From DTHT01 sp037444625 (lineage in GTDB: Bacteria > Acidobacteriota > Terriglobia > Bryobacterales > Bryobacteraceae), in the NCBI GenBank assembly GCA_037444625.1, contig JBBIMA010000002.1, positions 1 to 64,000 of the forward strand: a stretch of DNA of 64,000 bases, read 5' to 3'. Positions 25,216 to 34,228 of this stretch are shown here, piece by piece (the stretch's first letter is position 1; the number at the start of each line of letters is the position of its first letter). Made by a program: the position numbers and the translations under genes. A model generated the notes under the pieces. It was not told where the DNA came from, searched no databases, and saw only the letters and a list, made by a program, of their open reading frames with translations.

Positions 25216-28200
25216 ATGCACCGACTGGCGGAAATTTGCGTGCGGCGGCCGGTCTTCGCCACCATGCTCATCCTGGCCCTGGTGGTGCTGGGCCTGAACG
25301 CCTACCGCAAGCTGGGCGTGGATCTGACGCCCAAGATCGAGTTTCCCACCGTCACCGTGACCACCACGCTGCGCGGCGCCTCGCCCGAAGAGGTCGAGAC
25401 CCAGGTGACCCGCCGCATCGAGGAGGCGGTCAACACGGTCAGCGGCATTGACGAACTGCGCTCCATTTCCTCCGAGGGCGTCTCCCAGGTCTTCGTGACC
25501 TTCGTGCTGGAGAAGGATCCCGACGTGGCGGCCCAGGAGGTGCGCGACCGGGTGGCCGGGGTGATGCGCCAGCTTCCCCGCGACGTGGACCCGCCCGTCA
25601 TCGAGAAGATCGCCACCGACGCCTCGCCGGTCATCTCGATCGCCGTCTCCTCCGGGCGCGATCTGCGCGAGACCACCAAGCTGGTGGACGACCGGATCAA
25701 GAAGAACATCGAGTCCATCGCCGGGGTGGGCCAGGTGCGCTTCATCGGCGAGCGGCAGCGGCAGATCCAGATCTGGCTGGACGGGGAGAAACTCTACGCC
25801 TACAACCTGAACATTGACCAGGTGCGGGCGGCGCTGGCCGCGCAGAACGTCGAGATCCCGGGCGGGCGCCTGGACCAGGGGCCGCGCGAGGTTTCGCTGC
25901 GCACCCTGGGCCGCATCGAGCGCCCGGGGGACTTCGCCGATCTGGTGGTCGCCACCCTGGGCGGCGCGCCCGTGCGCCTGCGCGATATCGGCCGGGTCGA
26001 GGACGGCGTCGAGGAACCTCGCTCGCTGGCCCGCCTGGACGGCCAACCGGCCGTGGTGCTGGAAGTGCGCAAGCAGGCCGGCACCAACACGCTCGAGGTC
26101 ATCCACGCCGTCAAGGCGCGCATCGAGCAGCTCAAGCAGGCGCTGCCGCCGGACTTCCGCATCACGTACGCCGGCGATCAGTCGCAGTTCATCGAGGCTT
26201 CCTTCCGCGCCGTGCAGGAGCACCTGATCCTGGGCGGGCTGTTCGCCGGCCTGGTGGTGCTGCTGTTCATCCGGAGCTGGCGCTCGACGCTGATCGCGGC
26301 CGTCGCCATCCCCACCTCGATCATCTCCACCTACACCCTGATGAACTGGATGGGCTTCACGCTCAACCAGATCACCATGCTGGCCCTGGTGCTGGTGGTG
26401 GGCGTGGTGATTGACGACGCCATCGTGGTGCTGGAAAACATCTTCCGCAACGCGGAGGAAAAGAGGCTGGCCCCGGCCGAGGCGGCCATCCAGGGCACGC
26501 GCGAGATCGCCCTGGCGGTGATGGCCACCACCCTCAGCCTGGTCATCATCTTCCTGCCCGTGGCCATGATGGGCGGCATCGTGGGCAAGTTCATGTCCAG
26601 TTTCGGCTGGACCGCCGCCTTCGCCATCATGGTCTCCCTGCTGGTCAGTTTCACGCTCACTCCCATGCTCAGCTCGCGCTTCCTGCGCCTGGAGGAGGGT
26701 GCCTCGGCCACCAAGGACACGGCGCTGTTCCGCGGGCTGGCCGGTCCCTACCGGCGCATGCTCCGCTGGGCCATGAGCCACCGCTGGACGGTGGCGGCCG
26801 GCGCGCTGCTGGTGGCGCTCTCCGCCGTCCCGCTGTTCGCGGCCATCGGCAAGGACTTCCTGCCGGTGGACGACCGCAGCGAGTTCGAGGTCAGCGTGCG
26901 CATGCCGGTGGGATCCTCGCTGGAAGGCAGCGATCAGATGATGCGCGAGCTGGAGGCCGAGCTCCGCCGGTTGCCCGGCGTCAGCCACTTGCTGACCCTG
27001 ATCGGTTCCGACGCCCGCCGCCAGGTGGACCGCGGCTCGATCCTGGTCGAGCTGGTTCCCATGGAGCAGCGCAAGCAGACCCAGCAGGAGCTGATGCTGC
27101 TGGCCCGCCGGCGCCTGGAGCGCTTTCGCGACCTGACCGTAGGCGTACAGTTGCCCGCCTTCCTTCAAGGCAGCGGCGCCAACAAGGACCTGATGTTCTT
27201 CATTCAGGGGCCCGACTTCAGCCGCTTGGAACGCTACACGGAGGCGGTCCGGAAGCGGCTGGCCGCCCTGCCCGGCGTCAAGGACATTGACTCCAGCTAC
27301 GAGCCCGGCAAGCCCGAGCTGCGCGTGCGGATCAACCGCGAGAAGGCGGCCGATCTGAACGTCAGCGTGGCCTCCGTCGCCACCGCCCTGCGCACCCTGG
27401 TGGGCGGCGACGAGCAGGTGACCACCTACCGCGAGGGCGACGACCGCTACGACGTCGCCCTGCGCGTGGAGAAGCGCTTCCGCGACTCGGCCGGCGCTCT
27501 CGAGCGGCTCTATGTGCCCTCGGCCACGCTGGGCAACGTGCCGGTGGCCAACGTGGTCCGCTTCGAGCCGGGCGGCGGCCCCACCCAGATTGATCGCGTC
27601 AACCGCCAGCGGCAAATCATGCTCACCGCCAACCTGGTCGAGGGCCAGGCGCTTTCCAACGTCATCCCGGCGCTCGAGCAGACGGTGGCCGAGCTGAACA
27701 TGGGGCCGGAATACCGCTCGGGCCTGCTGGGCCGCAGCCGGGAGTTCGGCCGCGCTTCGCTGGAGTTCGTCCTGGCCTTCGTGCTTTCGATCGTTTTCAT
27801 GTACATGGTGCTGGCGGCTCAATTCGAGAGCTTCATTGATCCGGTGACCATCCTGGTCAGCCTGCCTCTGGCCGCCCCCTTCGCCTTGCTGTCGCTGATC
27901 GTGATGGGGGAGAACTTCTCGATCGTCTACAGCTCGCTGGGCATTCTCATGCTGTTCGGGATCGTCAAGAAGAACGCCATTCTGCAAATTGACCGGATCA
28001 AGCGCCTGCGGCGCGAGCGCGGTCTGCCCCGCCTGGAGGCCGTCCTGCGCGGCTGCGAGGACCGGCTGCGGCCCATCCTGATGACCACCGCCTCGCTGGT
28101 GGCGGGCATGATTCCCATGGCGGTGGGCAGCGGGGCGGGTTCCGGCTCCCGGCGCACGGTGGCCATCGTGGTCATCGGCGGGCAGTCGCTCTGCCTGCTG

Positions 28201-29970
28201 CTGACCCTGCTGGTGACGCCGGTGGTCTATTCGCTGTTGGACGACCTGGCCCACTCGCCGTTGTGGGGCCGCCTGGCCGCCTTCGCCCGACTGCTGAGCT
28301 GGCGGCGGGCCTGGACGGCCCTTTCGGGCCTGTTCGCACTGGCGCTGGTGCTGGCCGTCCCGCTCCAGGCGCAGGCCCCCGTGCCGGAGGCGCCTCGCCG
28401 CGTGGGCGTGGGAATGATCCGCCGGCCGCTGCGGCTTTCCGAGGCGGTCCAGCTCGCCCTGCGCGCCAATCTGGACATCCAGATCGAAAAGCTGAACACG
28501 GCCGCAGCCCGGGAGGGCGTCAAGGCGGCCCAGGGCTTTCTGGATCCTACGTTCCGCTGGACGCCCCTGCTGGAGTCCCGCAACACGCCCACCAGCTCGG
28601 TTCTGGTCGGCGCGGGCGGGCGATTGAGCGAGCACTCGCTGGCCCAGAACTTCTACTTCCGGCAGCGGCTGCCCTGGCAGGGCGCGGCCCTGAATCTGGA
28701 TTTCGAGAACGCCCGCCAATCCACTTCCAACCCGTTCGTCTCCCTGAACCCCTTCATTAACTCGCGCCTGCTGCTGGGCGTCACCTTCCCCTTGTTGCGC
28801 AACCGGGTGATTGACCGCGAACGGGGCGAGCTGCGCATCCGGCGCAAGCAACTGGAGCTCTCCGAGGCCGACTTCCGGCAGCGCGTCATCGAGGTCGTCG
28901 GGCGCGTCGAGCAGGGTTACTGGGATCTGGTGGCCGCGCGCGAGGCGGTCGAGGTCGCGCGCGAGGCGGTCGAGCTGGCCCGGGAGCAGTTGGCTCGCAC
29001 CCGGCGCATGGTCGAGAGCCAGACCCTGGCCCCGATCGAGATTTCCGCGGCCGAAGCCGAGCTGGAGCGCCGCGTGGACGCCTACTACACCAGCCTCAAC
29101 GCCCTGACGGAAGCCGAAAACGCGCTCAAAGCCCTGCTGGCGGCCGCTCGCAGCGAGCCGATCTGGAACGAGGAGATCGTTCCGGTCGAGCTGGAGGACC
29201 TGGCCCCGCCGGAGGCCGGCGACCTGCGCGAGGCGGTGGCGGCCGCCCTCGCACGCCGCCCGGAGGTCGAATCCCTGAAAGCGCGGCGGCAGGCCAGCCA
29301 GGTGCAGCGCGAGGTCAGCGCCGATCAGCTCAAGCCGCAGTTGAACCTGGTGGCCGGCTACGCTAACGCCGGACTGGCCGGGACCGTCAGCCAGCGGGAG
29401 AATCCCTTCAGCGAGGCCAATCGCGCCTCAGCCGCGCGGCTCAACGAGCTCTCGGCCCTGGCCGGTCTGCCGCCCGTCCCGGCGGCAGGCTTCGGATCGC
29501 TGCCCGACATCCTGGTGGGCGGCTACGGCACGGCCCTCTCGAACCTCTTCGCCCGTCGCTATCAGACCTTCCAGGCCGGCCTGACCCTGGATTGGAACGT
29601 ACGCAACCGCACGGCGGAGGCCACCCTGGCCCAAGCCGCCCTCGCCGAGCGCCGCCTGGAGCTCGAGCAGGCCCGACTCGAGCAACTCATCGAGGCCCAG
29701 GTGCGCAACGCGCTTCAGGCGCTGGAGACGGCCCGCCAGCGCATTCGCGCCGCTCAGGCGGGCGAGCGCGCCGCCAGGGACAAGCTGGCCAGCGAAGTGC
29801 GCCTGTTCCAGGCGGGCGAATCCACCAACTTCATGGTCCTGACCCGGCAGAACGAATACTCCGACGCCCGCCGCCGCCAGGTAGTCGCCCGCCTGGAGGC
29901 CAACCGGGCGGTGTCGCGCCTCCGCCAGGCCCTGGGCCTGACCCTGGAAGCCCACGGCCTGCGCCTATAA
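25216..29970 (+). CDS. RND efflux pump fused in frame to a TolC-like outer-membrane channel
   Basis: 1584 residues in a single open frame. Residues 1 to about 1020 are a full HAE1-type RND permease: VCRRPVF-like start, twelve membrane segments, and the TM4 proton-relay aspartates in VVGVVIDDAIVVLENIF. A hydrophobic stretch with an Ala-Gln-Ala end (about residues 1030-1053, ALSGLFALALVLAVPLQAQA) looks like a signal peptide. It is followed by a complete TolC/OEP domain with two helical repeats (about 1070-1584). Normally these are separate genes. No ATG with a ribosome binding site is visible at the junction. Either the polyprotein is cleaved by signal peptidase, or translation restarts internally at a weak codon. 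Confidence 0.9.
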   Translation: MHRLAEICVRRPVFATMLILALVVLGLNAYRKLGVDLTPKIEFPTVTVTTTLRGASPEEVETQVTRRIEEAVNTVSGIDELRSISSEGVSQVFVTFVLEKDPDVAAQEVRDRVAGVMRQLPRDVDPPVIEKIATDASPVISIAVSSGRDLRETTKLVDDRIKKNIESIAGVGQVRFIGERQRQIQIWLDGEKLYAYNLNIDQVRAALAAQNVEIPGGRLDQGPREVSLRTLGRIERPGDFADLVVATLGGAPVRLRDIGRVEDGVEEPRSLARLDGQPAVVLEVRKQAGTNTLEVIHAVKARIEQLKQALPPDFRITYAGDQSQFIEASFRAVQEHLILGGLFAGLVVLLFIRSWRSTLIAAVAIPTSIISTYTLMNWMGFTLNQITMLALVLVVGVVIDDAIVVLENIFRNAEEKRLAPAEAAIQGTREIALAVMATTLSLVIIFLPVAMMGGIVGKFMSSFGWTAAFAIMVSLLVSFTLTPMLSSRFLRLEEGASATKDTALFRGLAGPYRRMLRWAMSHRWTVAAGALLVALSAVPLFAAIGKDFLPVDDRSEFEVSVRMPVGSSLEGSDQMMRELEAELRRLPGVSHLLTLIGSDARRQVDRGSILVELVPMEQRKQTQQELMLLARRRLERFRDLTVGVQLPAFLQGSGANKDLMFFIQGPDFSRLERYTEAVRKRLAALPGVKDIDSSYEPGKPELRVRINREKAADLNVSVASVATALRTLVGGDEQVTTYREGDDRYDVALRVEKRFRDSAGALERLYVPSATLGNVPVANVVRFEPGGGPTQIDRVNRQRQIMLTANLVEGQALSNVIPALEQTVAELNMGPEYRSGLLGRSREFGRASLEFVLAFVLSIVFMYMVLAAQFESFIDPVTILVSLPLAAPFALLSLIVMGENFSIVYSSLGILMLFGIVKKNAILQIDRIKRLRRERGLPRLEAVLRGCEDRLRPILMTTASLVAGMIPMAVGSGAGSGSRRTVAIVVIGGQSLCLLLTLLVTPVVYSLLDDLAHSPLWGRLAAFARLLSWRRAWTALSGLFALALVLAVPLQAQAPVPEAPRRVGVGMIRRPLRLSEAVQLALRANLDIQIEKLNTAAAREGVKAAQGFLDPTFRWTPLLESRNTPTSSVLVGAGGRLSEHSLAQNFYFRQRLPWQGAALNLDFENARQSTSNPFVSLNPFINSRLLLGVTFPLLRNRVIDRERGELRIRRKQLELSEADFRQRVIEVVGRVEQGYWDLVAAREAVEVAREAVELAREQLARTRRMVESQTLAPIEISAAEAELERRVDAYYTSLNALTEAENALKALLAAARSEPIWNEEIVPVELEDLAPPEAGDLREAVAAALARRPEVESLKARRQASQVQREVSADQLKPQLNLVAGYANAGLAGTVSQRENPFSEANRASAARLNELSALAGLPPVPAAGFGSLPDILVGGYGTALSNLFARRYQTFQAGLTLDWNVRNRTAEATLAQAALAERRLELEQARLEQLIEAQVRNALQALETARQRIRAAQAGERAARDKLASEVRLFQAGESTNFMVLTRQNEYSDARRRQVVARLEANRAVSRLRQALGLTLEAHGLRL

Positions 29971-29996
29971 TGGCCCACGGCCAGGAGGAGCAACCC

Positions 29997-30920
29997 ATGC
30001 GCAGACGCCAGTTCCTAAGCGCCGCCGGATGGACCGCGGCCTTCCAGTGGCCGCCGGCCGGCGAGGTCTTCATCGAACGGCCCCAGGCCGGCAAGCCGCA
30101 CGCCGGCAAGGTGCTGGCCGCCATCCAGCCCCACGCCGACGATATCCCCCTGTTCGCCGCCGGCCTGGTCCTCAAGCTGATCGAGGAAGGCTACACCGGC
30201 TATCTGATCCGCACCACCAACGACGACATGACCGGGCCGGGCGGCATCGGCGAGGGCGTGCTGGCCAACGAGCGCGACAACCTGGAGGTCGCGCGCCTGC
30301 TCGGCCTCAAACAAGTCTTCGATCTGAACTACGGCAACCACCAGATGGACCGCATCTCGAAACCCGAACTGCGCTGCCGCCTGATCTTCCTGTTCCGCCT
30401 GCTCCGGGTGGATACCGTCATCAGCTACGACCCCTGGGGACCCTACGAGGAGAACCCCGACCACTACGTCACCGCGCAATGCGTCGAGGCCGCCTGCTGG
30501 ATGGCCGGCATGCGCAAGGACTACCCCGAGCAGTTCGCCGCCGGCCTCCAGCCCCAGGCGGTCCGCGAAAGGTATTACTTCGCGCGCGGCCCGCAGTTGG
30601 TGAACCGCGTGGTGGACATCAGCGCCGTGATGGACCGCAAGGTCGAGGTCAACCTGGCCAACCGGGCCCAAGGACCGGCGGGCGAAACCGGCGCGCGCCT
30701 CCGCCGCAGCCTCCGGGAGAAGGGCCTGCGGCTGCCCTTGCTGGGCGAGGACGACGCCACCGCCAACCGGCGCTACATCAAGGAATTCGTCCTGGCGATG
30801 AATCGCGAGCTGGGACGCCGCTACGGCCTGGATTACGCCGAAGCCTACCATTACATCGGGCCGGCGGCTTCGCCCGTCGAGGACTACATTCGCCGCCAGG
30901 CCGTCCCGCTGGAGCCTTGA
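29997..30920 (+). CDS. PIG-L family deacetylase, exported by a Tat-like signal
   Basis: 307 residues. The start MRRRQFLSAAGWTAAF fits a twin-arginine signal. The deacetylase motif QPHADDIPLFAAG holds the His-x-x-Asp zinc site, and NPDHYVTAQCVEAA supplies the third ligand. PIG-L enzymes deacetylate N-acetylglucosaminyl groups in various glycans and small molecules. A strong AGGAGGAG site (29983-29990) precedes the ATG, and a TATAAT hexamer overlaps the stop region of the pump gene (29966-29971) without a convincing -35, so an own promoter is possible. Confidence 0.85.
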   Translation: MRRRQFLSAAGWTAAFQWPPAGEVFIERPQAGKPHAGKVLAAIQPHADDIPLFAAGLVLKLIEEGYTGYLIRTTNDDMTGPGGIGEGVLANERDNLEVARLLGLKQVFDLNYGNHQMDRISKPELRCRLIFLFRLLRVDTVISYDPWGPYEENPDHYVTAQCVEAACWMAGMRKDYPEQFAAGLQPQAVRERYYFARGPQLVNRVVDISAVMDRKVEVNLANRAQGPAGETGARLRRSLREKGLRLPLLGEDDATANRRYIKEFVLAMNRELGRRYGLDYAEAYHYIGPAASPVEDYIRRQAVPLEP

Positions 30921-30921
30921 A

Positions 30922-31221
30922 TCAGGCCTCCAGGCGCCAGCCGTGGCGCGACGGGGCGACCGCCCGGTAGCCCGCCGGCAGCGGCCGCAAACGCGCCAGG
31001 CGGCCGGCATCCTGCGCCCGCGCCGCCAGCGTGACCTTGCGCGCCCATGCCAGCGCCTCCAGCGCCCGGCGCGCCAGGACTGCTCGCTCCGCCCTGTCCT
31101 GCGCGCTTTCGAGCGCCCGGCGCAACTGGTCCAAGCCGGCCTGCGCCTCGGCGTAGGCTCCGGCCGCCACCGCCCTGCGCAGGCGGGCCGCGGCCGCCTC
31201 GAACGCCTCCCTCGCGCTCAT
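30922..31221 (-). CDS. Small helical protein encoded directly after fliD
   Basis: 99 residues, not recognised as a named family. The ATG overlaps the FliD stop as ATGA. The protein is almost entirely helical and rich in Ala, Arg, Leu and Glu, with a regular amphipathic pattern through residue 70. In many genomes this position is taken by fliS or fliT, the export chaperones for flagellin and FliD. No FliS signature is visible. A FliT-like chaperone role is a guess from position and size. Confidence 0.6.
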   Translation of the reverse strand: MSAREAFEAAAARLRRAVAAGAYAEAQAGLDQLRRALESAQDRAERAVLARRALEALAWARKVTLAARAQDAGRLARLRPLPAGYRAVAPSRHGWRLEA

Positions 31222-32579
31222 AGCGAGTACATCTGGGCCGCGATCCGCATGGACTCGAACAGGTCGGTGATGTAGCGGGCCTGCTGTTCGAGCGAGGCGA
31301 TCAAGGCGTCGGCCGCCGCCATCTGCGCCACCAGGTTCTGCCGGATCTGATCCACCCGGTCCTCTTCGGCCGCGATGCGGTCGTCCTGAGCGCTGATCTG
31401 ATCCTCCAGGCTGCTGATGGACAGGCTCAGCGTACCGTCGGTGGAGTCCAGCAGACCGTCGAGCACCTCGGCCGCCCATTGCAGGAAGCCGCTCTCGGCG
31501 CTGTCGCCCAGGAACTCCAGCAAGCCGGCCGGGTCGTCGCCCACCGCGTCCTGCAAAGCGGTCGCATCCAGGGAAAGCTTGCCTTGGTCGTCAAAGCTCA
31601 GGCCCAGATCGGTCAGGGTCCGGATGTCGCCCGAGCCCGCCTCATAGCGGGTCAATTGGCGCAAGGCGTCGGTGAGAGCCAGAACGATGCTCTGGCCGGC
31701 CAGCGCGCCGCCCTCCTGGCCGCGATGGGCGTCCAGGGCGTCCACGGCGGCGTTGTAAGCGGTCACCAGCGAGGACAACGCGTTGCTGAAAGCGGTGGCC
31801 GAGCGGGAAACGGTGACGGTGGTGGCCACGTTGGTTTCGCTCACGCTCAGCAGCGTGACGGTCAAGCCGGGCGCCAGGGTCACCGTGCGCGAGTCGCTCT
31901 GGATCGCGCTAGCCATGCCGTTGACTTTGTAGGCGGCCGGCTCACCGGTGGCCAGCGTGTCCATCAAGTCCTGACTGCCGTCGTTGAGCTGGATGCTGAC
32001 GGCGGCCAGCTTCGTGCTGCGGATGGCCAGCCGGTAGTCGAGCGAAGTCCCCGATCCGACGTTGACGACGGAGGCCTCCACGTCCAAGCCGGCTTGGTTG
32101 ATCGCTTCGACCAGCGCTTCGAGGGTTCCCGCCTCGGGGGTGATCAGGGTGGGCGAGCCGTCCACCGTCAGGGTGAAACTCGAGGCCGCGCTGATGTTCT
32201 GGGTGGAGGGATCGGTGACCGTAAGGAGGCCGTCCTTGCTCAGCGTGCTGGTCCAAGCGCCCAGGCTGGTCACCTCGACCGTCCAGACCCCTGTCATCGC
32301 CCCGCTGCTGACCGCCGCACTGAGCACGGCCCCGTTGGAAACCGCCGTCGAGTAACCGCTCACCCCGGTGGCGCTCTCCAGGCTGGTGAGAGCGGTTTGC
32401 AAGGATTCGAAAGCGTCTTGGAGCGCGCTCAGGGCGGAAGATTGGGCCTGGAGGGTGCTCCGCACGGACTGAAGCTGCGCCAGGGGCAGCGAGGCGATGT
32501 TCACCGCCCGGTCAATCAGGCTCTGGAAATCGGAAGCGTAGCGGCTGGCGCCGGTGAACAGCGTGCTGCTATCTGCCAT
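31218..32579 (-). CDS. fliD: Flagellar filament cap protein FliD (HAP2)
   Basis: 453 residues. N-terminal HAP2 domain (SLIDRAVNIASLPLAQLQSV), a Ser/Thr/Ala-rich middle with beta repeats, and a C-terminal coiled-coil (SISSLEDQISAQDDRIAAEE to YITDLFESMRIAAQMYSL). It caps the growing filament and folds flagellin. It follows flagellin after 71 bases that contain a stable hairpin, and it overlaps the next small gene. The N-terminus lacks the usual glycine-rich GLxSGLD-type motif in full form. Confidence 0.92.
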   Translation of the reverse strand: MADSSTLFTGASRYASDFQSLIDRAVNIASLPLAQLQSVRSTLQAQSSALSALQDAFESLQTALTSLESATGVSGYSTAVSNGAVLSAAVSSGAMTGVWTVEVTSLGAWTSTLSKDGLLTVTDPSTQNISAASSFTLTVDGSPTLITPEAGTLEALVEAINQAGLDVEASVVNVGSGTSLDYRLAIRSTKLAAVSIQLNDGSQDLMDTLATGEPAAYKVNGMASAIQSDSRTVTLAPGLTVTLLSVSETNVATTVTVSRSATAFSNALSSLVTAYNAAVDALDAHRGQEGGALAGQSIVLALTDALRQLTRYEAGSGDIRTLTDLGLSFDDQGKLSLDATALQDAVGDDPAGLLEFLGDSAESGFLQWAAEVLDGLLDSTDGTLSLSISSLEDQISAQDDRIAAEEDRVDQIRQNLVAQMAAADALIASLEQQARYITDLFESMRIAAQMYSL

Positions 32580-32602
32580 GGGTGCTCACCCCATCAGAAA
32601 GA

Positions 32603-32639
32603 GAGCCGGGCGGGCGTCCTCCCTCACCCGGCCCGGCTC
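32603..32639 (-). terminator. Hairpin between flagellin and fliD, probable attenuator
   Basis: GAGCCGGGC (32603-32611) and GCCCGGCTC (32631-32639) form a perfect 9-bp stem with a 19-base loop, followed on the minus strand by a short T-containing run (TCTTTCT). Partial termination or 3'-end protection would give more flagellin than FliD message. Confidence 0.5.
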
Positions 32640-32650
32640 CCGGACGCGCG

Positions 32651-34135
32651 CTAGCCGCGCAACAGCGCCAGGACCGCCTGCGGGGCCGCGTTGGCCTGGG
32701 CCATGGCGGCCAGCGAGGCCTGTTGCATGACCTGGGCCTTGGTCAGGTTGGCCGCCTCGGCCGCCATGTCGGCGTCCCTCAGGCGGGACTCGGCTGCCGA
32801 GTAGCTGGCGATCTGGGATTGAGCAAGCTGAATGGCGTATTGCAGCTTGTTCTGCCCGGTGCCCACGCGCCCTTGCACCAGGCCGAGGTTGGCGATGGCG
32901 GTCTGGATGGCCGACAGCGCCGCCAGCGCGTTGGCCGTGGTGGTCGCGGAGGTGGAGGGATCGGAGACCGTCAGCGAACCGGTGCTCGACGCCAGTCCGG
33001 TCGCGGTGCCGCCGTCCTGGGTCACGACGATGCTGAAGTCGCCCGAGCTCTGGATGGTGATCTGGCTGGTGCTCTCGCCCACCAAGGCGTAGATGCCCAG
33101 CGAAGCGGTCTGGGCGTTGATGGCGCTGACGGCCGTCGCCACGCTGGCGCCGGTCGTGTTGTTCAGCGTAACCGTCGCCGAGCCGCTGGCGTTCTGGAAC
33201 ACCAGCACCTCGGTCTCCGCCGAGCTGGCCACGGCCGTGAAGCTGGTCGAAGCCAGCCGGTAGACGCCCTCGTTGTCGGTGGCGGACCCTGACGCGGCCA
33301 GGGCGGTACCTGAGGAGGCGGCGCCTGCGGCGGCCACAAAGGCGCGCGTGCCGCCGAAGGCCAGGTAGCCGTTGGCGTCAGTGGTGGCCGAAATGCCGTA
33401 GGTGTTCAGGGCGTTGTTCAACTGCGTGAGGGCGGCCGAGCCCGTGATGCCGCTGGTCCCGCCGGTCACCGTCACCGTGATGGTGCCGTGGGTGGAGAGC
33501 GTCGTGTCGTAGATGTTGAAGGTGAAGGTCTGCGAACCACCCGCCAGGAAGGTGGTGGTCCCGGTCAGGTCGGTGGCGCCCAGGGTCGCGCCGCCCGCTG
33601 CCACGCTGGTCGAGCCGATGCCCAGGCTGGAGGCGTCCACCCGGTTGGTGCTGCCGCTCAGGTCCACCGTCGCCTTGGCGTTGGTCTGGTTGGAGCCGCC
33701 GCCGATGTAGACCTCGAGCGTGCTGTTGTACGTGCCGCCGCTGACCAGCCCGATGTTGGCGGCCTGGCGGTTGATTTCCGCCAGCAGCGCCTGGTACTCG
33801 GTGTTCAGCGTGGTCCGGCTGCCCGTGAAGGTGGTCGAGGCCGACTGGGTGGCCAGCGTCTTCAGCCGGTCCAGGATCTTGGCGATGTTGTTCAAGCCGC
33901 CGTCAATGATCTGAAGCGCGCTGATGCCGTCATTGGCGTTGCGCACGCCTTGCACCAGCTCGGCCACGTCGCTGCGGTACTTGTTGGCCACCGCCAGTCC
34001 CGCCGCGTCATCGCCGGAGGCGTTGATGCGATAGCCGGAGGTCAAGCGCTGAATGGTCCGGCTTTGGAATTCGTTGTTCACCCGGAGGTTTTCCTGGGCG
34101 ATGAGGGAATTGACGTTGGTGACGACCGAAAACAT
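32651..34135 (-). CDS. fliC: Flagellin
   Basis: 494 residues. The N-terminal D0/D1 core is canonical: VVTNVNSLIAQENLRVNN, RLTSGYRINASGDDAAGLAVAN and VRNANDGISALQIIDGGL. So is the C-terminal core (VQGRVGTGQNKLQYAIQL, IRDADMAAE-like LRDADMAAEAANLTKAQV, and ALLRG at the end). The central domain (about residues 150-410) is exceptionally rich in Ser, Thr, Gly and Ala with few charged residues, offering many hydroxyls for O-glycosylation. The gene is preceded by a sigma-28-type promoter and two CsrA-type sites, and lies at the end of a glycosyltransferase operon. Confidence 0.97.
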   Translation of the reverse strand: MFSVVTNVNSLIAQENLRVNNEFQSRTIQRLTSGYRINASGDDAAGLAVANKYRSDVAELVQGVRNANDGISALQIIDGGLNNIAKILDRLKTLATQSASTTFTGSRTTLNTEYQALLAEINRQAANIGLVSGGTYNSTLEVYIGGGSNQTNAKATVDLSGSTNRVDASSLGIGSTSVAAGGATLGATDLTGTTTFLAGGSQTFTFNIYDTTLSTHGTITVTVTGGTSGITGSAALTQLNNALNTYGISATTDANGYLAFGGTRAFVAAAGAASSGTALAASGSATDNEGVYRLASTSFTAVASSAETEVLVFQNASGSATVTLNNTTGASVATAVSAINAQTASLGIYALVGESTSQITIQSSGDFSIVVTQDGGTATGLASSTGSLTVSDPSTSATTTANALAALSAIQTAIANLGLVQGRVGTGQNKLQYAIQLAQSQIASYSAAESRLRDADMAAEAANLTKAQVMQQASLAAMAQANAAPQAVLALLRG

Positions 34136-34140
34136 TTTTC

Positions 34141-34150
34141 GACATCCTGT
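34141..34150 (-). promoter_or_regulatory. CsrA-type site overlapping the flagellin ribosome binding site
   Basis: On the minus strand ACAGGATGTC (34150-34141) nearly matches the CsrA consensus ACARGGAUG. Its AGGA is also the Shine-Dalgarno element, 9 bases before the flagellin ATG at 34135. Bound CsrA would block translation, as at Bacillus hag. Confidence 0.6.
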
Positions 34151-34162
34151 AGCGCGGCGCTT

Positions 34163-34179
34163 CCCGGCCTCCTGCCGGG
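34163..34179 (-). promoter_or_regulatory. Hairpin with GGA in the loop, second CsrA-type site in the flagellin leader
   Basis: On the minus strand CCCGGC (34179-34174), loop AGGAG (34173-34169) and GCCGGG (34168-34163) form a 6-bp all-GC stem that displays GGA, the classical CsrA binding geometry. It lies about 13 bases upstream of the site on the ribosome binding site, a two-site layout like that known for Bacillus hag. Confidence 0.55.
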
Positions 34180-34228
34180 CCCGGGTTCTCCTTGGGTTCG
34201 GATGCCCGAGGCGCCGCCTCGTTCCCTC

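Noticed and set aside
23884..28851. Minus-strand open frame of 1655 codons opposite the RND genes
   Set aside because: Composition is typical of an antisense shadow (His, Gln, Gly, Arg-rich), and it runs across three well-supported plus-strand genes.
29966..29971. TATAAT as a certain promoter for the PIG-L gene
   Set aside because: It overlaps the stop region of the pump gene and has no acceptable -35 at normal spacing; mentioned only as possible under the gene.
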